Of a stretch of 58,529 nt of DNA, positions 54,119 through 58,529 are shown in pieces (position 1 is the first letter of the stretch; each line of letters opens with the position of its first letter). The position numbers were made by a program, and so were the translations under genes. Source of the stretch: Ruminiclostridium sp. (GTDB lineage: Bacteria; Bacillota; Clostridia; Oscillospirales; Ruminococcaceae). The notes under the pieces are model-generated. The model had not been told where the DNA came from, searched no databases, and saw nothing but the letters and a program-made list of their open reading frames with translations. The stretch is taken from assembly GCA_017935365.1 (NCBI GenBank), contig JAGBHT010000006.1:1-58529 (forward strand), in the 5' to 3' direction.

Positions 54119-54262
54119 ACAATCCAATTCTTGCAAAACTGTCTTTCCGTATTTTTCAACTATCTGCACCATAACATTGATAAATGAATTAAATACTTCG
54201 CTTTCATCTTTCATCTGTTCATTTTGCAATTCTGAATTTTGGATATAGTTTTCATTTCCCAT
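54110..54262 (-). CDS. Small 50-aa protein upstream of the recombinase
   Basis: ATG at 54262, preceded by GGAGGT at good spacing, encodes 50 residues beginning MGNENYIQNSELQNEQMKD and ending VLQELDCAA. The sequence is amphipathic and probably helical (FNSFINVMVQIVEKYGK). It is followed after 52 bases by the recombinase, so the two may be co-transcribed. I do not recognise it. Small recombinase-linked proteins often act as directionality or expression factors; that is only a guess. Confidence 0.7.
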   Translation of the reverse strand: MGNENYIQNSELQNEQMKDESEVFNSFINVMVQIVEKYGKTVLQELDCAA

Positions 54263-54287
54263 AATGAGTACCTCCGCTATAAAACAA

Positions 54288-54326
54288 GCGGCTGTACTCT
54301 AAATTATAGAAATACAGCCGCATTTT
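54288..54326 (-). terminator. Terminator between mazF fragment and the small gene
   Basis: GCGGCTGTA pairs with TACAGCCGC around a 16-base loop. On the minus strand it is followed by TTGTTTTAT. It separates the mazF-side transcript from the recombinase operon. Confidence 0.75.
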
Positions 54327-54359
54327 TACCAATGTGCAAATTTATCGTTCTCGTCCCTT

Positions 54360-54701
54360 TTACACATCTGTTGCCTTCGTTTTCTCCAATGCAACACTAA
54401 TGGCAAGAGCCTTATCAACCCTTGCCACTATATTGTCTGGTATCATTCCCAAATACTGCTTTAGTCGCTGCTTATCAATCGTTCTTACCTGTTCAAGCAA
54501 AATGATTGAGTTCTTATCCAAACCTTCAAAATCATTGATTAAAGTGTGTGTCGGCAATTTTGCTTTAGTGTGTATTCGGCTTGTGATGGGTGCGACAATG
54601 ACCGTAGGGCTATGCTTATTGCCGACATCGTTTGAAATGATAAGTACAGGTCTTGTTCCGCCTTGCTCCGAGCCGATAACGGGATTTAGATTTGCGTAAC
54701 C
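54360..54701 (-). pseudogene. mazF/pemK toxin gene, 5' end missing
   Basis: The minus-strand frame reads [19 protein letters not shown], then [19 protein letters not shown] and ends EKTKATDV. This is a MazF/PemK endoribonuclease that lacks only its first 10 or so residues (normally a start plus RGDIYY). A TGA lies immediately upstream in frame at 54704-54702. The start codon region has been replaced by the end of the adhesin gene. An antitoxin gene is not present. An internal TTG (54557) could start a 65-residue C-terminal piece. Confidence 0.88.
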
Positions 54702-57358
54702 TCATATTTTCCGAGATACAGTTCTTTGGATTTTACTGTACCGTCTTTTCCTGTCATAACGGTATCTACAACCTCGCCCTTGTTTGCTCTGACCGTCCCG
54801 TCCAGAGTGACAATATCCTCGGCTGCGGTAATTTCATAGACTGCACCCTCAAGACCGCTGACAGAGAAAATCGGCTGATACAATCCCTTATCGCCTGCAA
54901 CGGAGCTGAATACCTCGCCAGACTTTTCTACGGTAATTGTGCCTTTCTGTGCCATATTGGAACGTACTACCTCAATAACGGTAATGCCGCTTTCTTCCTC
55001 GGAATTTTCCTGCACCACATCAAAATAAACAGGCTCGGAATTTAAGACATACCCATACGGGGCTTGTACTTCCACAAGGGAATAGCCTTTGCCGTATTCC
55101 AATGTCTGCGGTGTGATAAGGTCGCCGTCTGCCGTAGTATAGAAGGTGTCAATGGTCGTCACTTCGGGATAAGTGAAAGTCATAGTCACAAGATTTCCAT
55201 TCGGGTCGTAAATCTGGAAGCCTGCACCTGCATACGGGATTGTATTGCCTGTTTCTGCATCTTTCTTTACGATTTTGATATAGCTCTCAAAGTTAGCGTT
55301 GTTGATAAGGTAGCGGTAGGTCTGACCGTCCTTGCTGATAAACACATCAAAGTCTTTCATCAGTTCACGCCCCTCCCAACCAGAGGTCTGGCGGACGGTA
55401 TAAATGCCATACGGCATATCCTTTGTCTGGGCAAAACCGTTCTCGTCACATGTCAGCACATCACGCTCGGTTTCCTTTGCATTTTCATAGCTGCCTGCGG
55501 ATTTGAGGAACACTTCAAATACCGCACCTTCTTCGGGTGTTTCAATCTGGGTTTCCCCGTTATCCGTATGCTTGATGAGTGCGATATTGCCTTTGATGAC
55601 CTGTTCATTCACATCGTTTGCGGTACTGTTCAGCTCAACCGTATAAAGCTCTGGTTCTGCACCTACCTTGTGGATTGCGGTATCCAGAAGATACCCCTCG
55701 GACGGGCTGATTTCACGGACAGTCCAATCATTATCACAGATATAATACTTGGTCGTAAACTGACCGTTTTCATCAGTCGTGTAGGTGTCAATCAGTTCCT
55801 CACCTTTATAGATGCCGTAAACCGCACCTGCAAGGGAAGCGTCGCCCTGCGGAGAACCTGTTTCTGCATCGGTCTTTGTCACAGTCACTTGGAATTTCTT
55901 CAACACATTGTCGAAGCTGCGTTTTGTGACCTTGTTCCATTCAATCGGAGCTGTCTGGGAAGCAGGAACGACATAGCGGACTGCGGTATCCACTTCCTCA
56001 ACCACATACGGGGTATCGCCACTGATAAGGACATTTTCAAACTTAGCCAGTCCGTTTTTATCAGTCACGGCATACTCGTCAACAGGCAAGCCGCTTAAAG
56101 ATGTGCCGTAAAGGTGGAATTTCATTCCCTCCACCAGATTGTCCTCGGAAGTCTTGACGATTTCCAGACTGCCACGCTTCAAAGTGTTGCTGAATGTCAC
56201 AGTAGAGGTTTTCCCTCCGATAAGGGTCACGGTCTGGGTTTTCTGCGGCTCATAACGGTCAATGGACTGTTCTGTGACCGTATAAGTGCCAGGGAATAAT
56301 CCCTCCACGGAGACAGAGCCGTCCTTTCCTGTCTTAACTGTTTTATTGAAGTTATCACCTTTGATTGTAAAAGAGATGCCCTCCACAACTCCGTCCTCAG
56401 AAGTCTTTTTGAGGGCAATCGTGCCTGTCGGCGTTTCGATATTGATATATGCAGACACGGTATCAGCATTCTCCACACCTGTTACCAAATCCTGCAAGTT
56501 CGGGTCGCCATAGGCAATGAGCTTTGCACTGCTGCTGACAGTCGGCACATTGTTCCTCTTTGCCGTAATGCGGACAGAACCGCTTATGGCTACAGTGGAG
56601 CTGATTGTCAGCTTATTTCCAGACTTCGATACACTCACATTACTGTCAGAGCTTAAAAAGCTGTAATCAGAAAGCACGCCGTTGCTGTCATTCAATGTGA
56701 TGCTGTACTTTCCGTCCTTGTAGGCAAGCTCCTTTGTGATGTCATTCTTACCACCCGACATAAAGCTCGGAATGGTGTTATGCTCACGCAGCATCGCAAC
56801 AATCTGGTCATACACTGCCCTTGCTCCGCTGTTGGCATAATTTGAACCGAAGTGCAGGCTGTAAACGGTGGTGCTTGTCTGGTTATATGAACCTGTGGCT
56901 TCACGGCAACCTGTGACAAACTCCCATACGAGGGTCTGCGTGGCAAGCCATTTTTCATCATCACTTCCTGACAGATTATTTCGGTTGCCCTGATACCCAT
57001 AGAGCAGGGCAAGCCCAACCGCCTTTTTCTGGTTGGCTGAAAGGGCGTTCCAAGTATCAGAGGAAGCCTTTTTCAAGGTGTTTCCTGTTTTCAGCGGTAC
57101 TCCCGGCTGAATACAAAACGCATTCTCACCGTCCACAAACATACGGTACTTATAATTTCCCGTTCCGCCTGCGGTATAGCCGCCGATATTCGCACTGGAA
57201 TTGTACCTCATCGCATTACCGTTGCTGTCATAGGTGTGGGAAAAGGAAATCGTCCCAATGTCACCCGTAGCAAACGCCGTCGCAGGCATTATGGATAATG
57301 CCGTGACCGCAGCCATTACAAAAGCCGCAGCCTTTTTGAACAATTTAGGGATTTTCAT
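54686..57358 (-). CDS. Secreted thioester-domain / Cna-B repeat adhesin, C-terminally truncated
   Basis: 890 residues. A signal peptide (1-30, ending in ATAFA) is followed by a thioester domain: FCIQPG with Cys82 and [11 protein letters not shown] with Gln141, the Cys-Gln pair that forms covalent host links. From about 310 on come six or more SpaA/Cna-B domains, each with a lysine-bearing [14 protein letters not shown] start and E-containing strand for isopeptide bonds. The protein ends abruptly [12 protein letters not shown], in the middle of a Cna-B domain, with no LPxTG or membrane anchor. The last three codons belong to mazF sequence read out of frame. Without an anchor it would be released. 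Confidence 0.85.
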   Translation of the reverse strand: MKIPKLFKKAAAFVMAAVTALSIMPATAFATGDIGTISFSHTYDSNGNAMRYNSSANIGGYTAGGTGNYKYRMFVDGENAFCIQPGVPLKTGNTLKKASSDTWNALSANQKKAVGLALLYGYQGNRNNLSGSDDEKWLATQTLVWEFVTGCREATGSYNQTSTTVYSLHFGSNYANSGARAVYDQIVAMLREHNTIPSFMSGGKNDITKELAYKDGKYSITLNDSNGVLSDYSFLSSDSNVSVSKSGNKLTISSTVAISGSVRITAKRNNVPTVSSSAKLIAYGDPNLQDLVTGVENADTVSAYINIETPTGTIALKKTSEDGVVEGISFTIKGDNFNKTVKTGKDGSVSVEGLFPGTYTVTEQSIDRYEPQKTQTVTLIGGKTSTVTFSNTLKRGSLEIVKTSEDNLVEGMKFHLYGTSLSGLPVDEYAVTDKNGLAKFENVLISGDTPYVVEEVDTAVRYVVPASQTAPIEWNKVTKRSFDNVLKKFQVTVTKTDAETGSPQGDASLAGAVYGIYKGEELIDTYTTDENGQFTTKYYICDNDWTVREISPSEGYLLDTAIHKVGAEPELYTVELNSTANDVNEQVIKGNIALIKHTDNGETQIETPEEGAVFEVFLKSAGSYENAKETERDVLTCDENGFAQTKDMPYGIYTVRQTSGWEGRELMKDFDVFISKDGQTYRYLINNANFESYIKIVKKDAETGNTIPYAGAGFQIYDPNGNLVTMTFTYPEVTTIDTFYTTADGDLITPQTLEYGKGYSLVEVQAPYGYVLNSEPVYFDVVQENSEEESGITVIEVVRSNMAQKGTITVEKSGEVFSSVAGDKGLYQPIFSVSGLEGAVYEITAAEDIVTLDGTVRANKGEVVDTVMTGKDGTVKSKELYLGKYEVTQI

Positions 57359-57403
57359 AGTTACCTCCTGTAATTTGGATTGAATATTTTGCCTTACTGA
57401 CCG

Positions 57404-57430
57404 AAAAAAGCTGCCCGTTATGGACAGCTT
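57404..57430 (-). terminator. Terminator of the parA-parB transcript
   Basis: AAGCTGTCC and GGGCAGCTT pair on the minus strand and are followed by a run of Ts, between parB and the adhesin gene. Confidence 0.8.
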
Positions 57431-57547
57431 AAAGTATTTCTTTTCTCGGATAGTTACTGGCAGTAGTTAGGGGGTGAGGTGTGGAGAGGGGGAATCCAAA
57501 ATGATGGCTATCCACTCAAATGGGCAGACCTCGCCCTCGGTGTGTGG

Positions 57548-58495
57548 CTATCTCTCGTGAGCCTTGTTCCGCTGCAAGTGTCGGTTATAAAACTCCAACG
57601 CCTTGACAACAAAATCCGTTTCCTGCCCTCTGGGAACAGTCTTTGGAATGAGCTTGGTTATCCTCTCGTCACGGAAAGCAGGTTTTTCCTTCTGATTGGG
57701 CTTTTCTTCCTCCATAATGGACTGGATAACCTCGGAAGTGAGCTTGCCATCTTGGTTATACTTCTTCATTTTGATAGCCTGTGCCAATGACGGGGTAGCA
57801 TCGTTGTACTCCATTGCTTCAAGCAGGGTGTATTGCTGTTCCTCGGTCAGATAAGAAACCTCAACCGCAGGACGAAAAGCAATCTGCCTTTCATCTACCA
57901 TTTGCAGGATTTCGGGAACAAGCTCCGTTAGACGGATATAGCGGCGTATCTGGTCTTTGCTTTCTCCAACAAGTTCTCCTAATTCCTCATCAGAACGCCC
58001 TTTTGATAAATTAGTCGCCAATGGCGACGCATTTTCTTTTGGGGGTCTGCCTGCCTGTCGTTTCATAGCTTCCAACCGCATTTTATACGCAAACGCTTTC
58101 TCACTCGGCAAAATAACAGAGCGTTGGAGATTACTTTCCACCATAACAATAATGGCTTCATCACGGGTAAGCTCTTTGACCTCGCATTTCAGCGTTTCAA
58201 GTCCTGCAAGTTCACAAGCCTTTTTTCGCCTGTGACCACTGATAAGCTCATACCGTCCGTCCTCTTTTAAGCGAACTGTCGCAGGGGTCATTACACCGTT
58301 TCGCTTGATACTCTCAACAAGTTGTTCCATATCTTCGTCCATCAAAACCTTGAACGGGTGGTCTGGAAACTCGTCAATCTCCGATATGGGAATATCCCGT
58401 ATCTTGCTTAGCTTTGCTTCCTCACGGCTTTCGTCCGTCTGAAAAAGGTCATCGTATGCGGTCAGCTCGATTTTGGTTTCTCTGCTTCTCGCCAA
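57548..58495 (-). CDS. parB: ParB/Spo0J-family partition protein of the element
   Basis: 315 residues. The N-terminal ParB/sulfiredoxin-like CTPase domain contains ELISGHRRKKACEL and VMVESNLQRS. A helix-turn-helix (ELGELVGESKDQIRRYIRLTELVPEIL) and a C-terminal dimerisation region follow. It helps maintain the element during segregation or transfer. The start is TTG at 58495, preceded by AAAGGAGGT at eight bases. It overlaps the end of parA by about 47 bases in another frame, indicating translational coupling. Confidence 0.92.
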   Translation of the reverse strand: MARSRETKIELTAYDDLFQTDESREEAKLSKIRDIPISEIDEFPDHPFKVLMDEDMEQLVESIKRNGVMTPATVRLKEDGRYELISGHRRKKACELAGLETLKCEVKELTRDEAIIVMVESNLQRSVILPSEKAFAYKMRLEAMKRQAGRPPKENASPLATNLSKGRSDEELGELVGESKDQIRRYIRLTELVPEILQMVDERQIAFRPAVEVSYLTEEQQYTLLEAMEYNDATPSLAQAIKMKKYNQDGKLTSEVIQSIMEEEKPNQKEKPAFRDERITKLIPKTVPRGQETDFVVKALEFYNRHLQRNKAHER

Positions 58496-58529
58496 TCTCT
58501 GCCACCTCCTTTCCTAACTGCTCATAGGC
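58449..58529 (-). CDS. parA: ParA-family ATPase, C-terminal 26 residues only
   Basis: The frame entering from the right edge reads AYEQLGKEVAEIGEKQRNQ and then NRADRIR before a TGA at 58451-58449. The AYEQLGKEV ending is typical of the last helix of Soj/ParA proteins, and the gene order matches parA-parB. The rest lies outside the window. Confidence 0.75.
   Translation of the reverse strand, partial: AYEQLGKEVAEIGEKQRNQNRADRIR

Larger units (their letters stand above)
52387..58529. mobile_element. Remnant of an integrative (conjugative) element
   Basis: The cluster contains a serine recombinase, a small element-type protein, a mazF fragment, a surface adhesin and parA-parB, all on the minus strand. 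These are usual passengers of Clostridia ICEs, but no relaxase, coupling protein or VirB4 is present. The adhesin 3' end joins the middle of mazF near 54,700, so the conjugation block was likely deleted. The far end lies beyond the window. Confidence 0.6.

Noticed and set aside
55064..56098. 344-codon plus-strand frame over the adhesin gene
   Set aside because: Shadow of the Cna-B repeats; no ribosome site and no recognisable protein.
1..58529. CRISPR array, rRNA or tRNA genes
   Set aside because: No regularly spaced identical repeats with unique spacers, and no rRNA or cloverleaf tRNA sequence was recognised. The rnj VLTD repeats and the 11-bp array are not CRISPR-like.

Overview
The window looks like chromosome from a low-to-mid GC Gram-positive gut Clostridia, most likely an Oscillospiraceae/Ruminococcaceae member close to [Eubacterium] siraeum. 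This rests on the gene content (RNase J, HprK, WhiA, RapZ, GdpP, FakA/DegV, ECF S-components, VTC/DUF4956), on strong Shine-Dalgarno sites, and on a tetrahydrofolate riboswitch upstream of folT that closely resembles, from memory, the E. siraeum aptamer used for crystallography. The species call is inference. No rRNA or tRNA gene was seen.

Layout. 0-0.8 kb: 5' edge of an IS3-type transposase and a dead thiT whose TPP riboswitch and promoter survive. 0.8-4.0 kb (minus): plsY, fakA and a DegV-family gene, a membrane-lipid/fatty-acid operon. 4.1-5.7 kb: a TetR regulator, then a Mn2+ (yybP-ykoY) riboswitch with mntP. 5.7-6.5 kb: a hairpin-rich gene-free stretch. 6.4-15.8 kb: hprK, a PHP phosphoesterase, a ROK glucokinase, murB, rapZ, whiA and dnaE, followed by pfkA, linking sugar-kinase signalling, wall precursor synthesis and replication. 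16.9-18.6 kb: THF riboswitch, folT, proC. 18.6-22.2 kb (minus): a DUF368 transporter with an inserted beta-rich domain, and a P-type ATPase lacking several catalytic motifs.

22.4-25.95 kb: a VTC-DUF4956-beta-helix lipoprotein operon behind a striking array of 11-bp phased repeats. It converges on a response regulator, a nonsense-interrupted histidine kinase and a MacB-like ABC transporter (26-30.6 kb). 30.7-33.9 kb: DHHW/AlgJ-like protein and MBOAT O-acyltransferase. 34.1-43.9 kb (minus): the housekeeping series rnj, gdpP, rplI, dnaB, tilS, hpt, ftsH, led by a structured leader of about 480 nt before rnj. 44.5-47.7 kb: DUF3343 with a cysteine-desulfurase-like enzyme, and an FGGY sugar kinase.

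47.8-58.5 kb is accessory and partly decayed: a frameshifted histidine kinase cut off at an IS3-family element that is itself frameshifted, a hypothetical gene running into the IS, an AT-rich PARG-like (TIGR02452) gene, and the remnant of an integrative element (serine recombinase, a 50-aa protein, truncated mazF, truncated thioester/Cna-B adhesin, parB, parA end). The adhesin and mazF are fused end to middle at about 54,700, which I read as a large internal deletion of the element.

The most unusual signals are the phased repeats before the VTC operon, the motif-deficient P-type ATPase, the DUF368 insertion, the rnj leader and repeat tail, and the adhesin-mazF junction. I found no clear complete new system. 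The VTC/DUF4956/lipoprotein module with its adjacent two-component ABC genes is the best candidate for undescribed biology.
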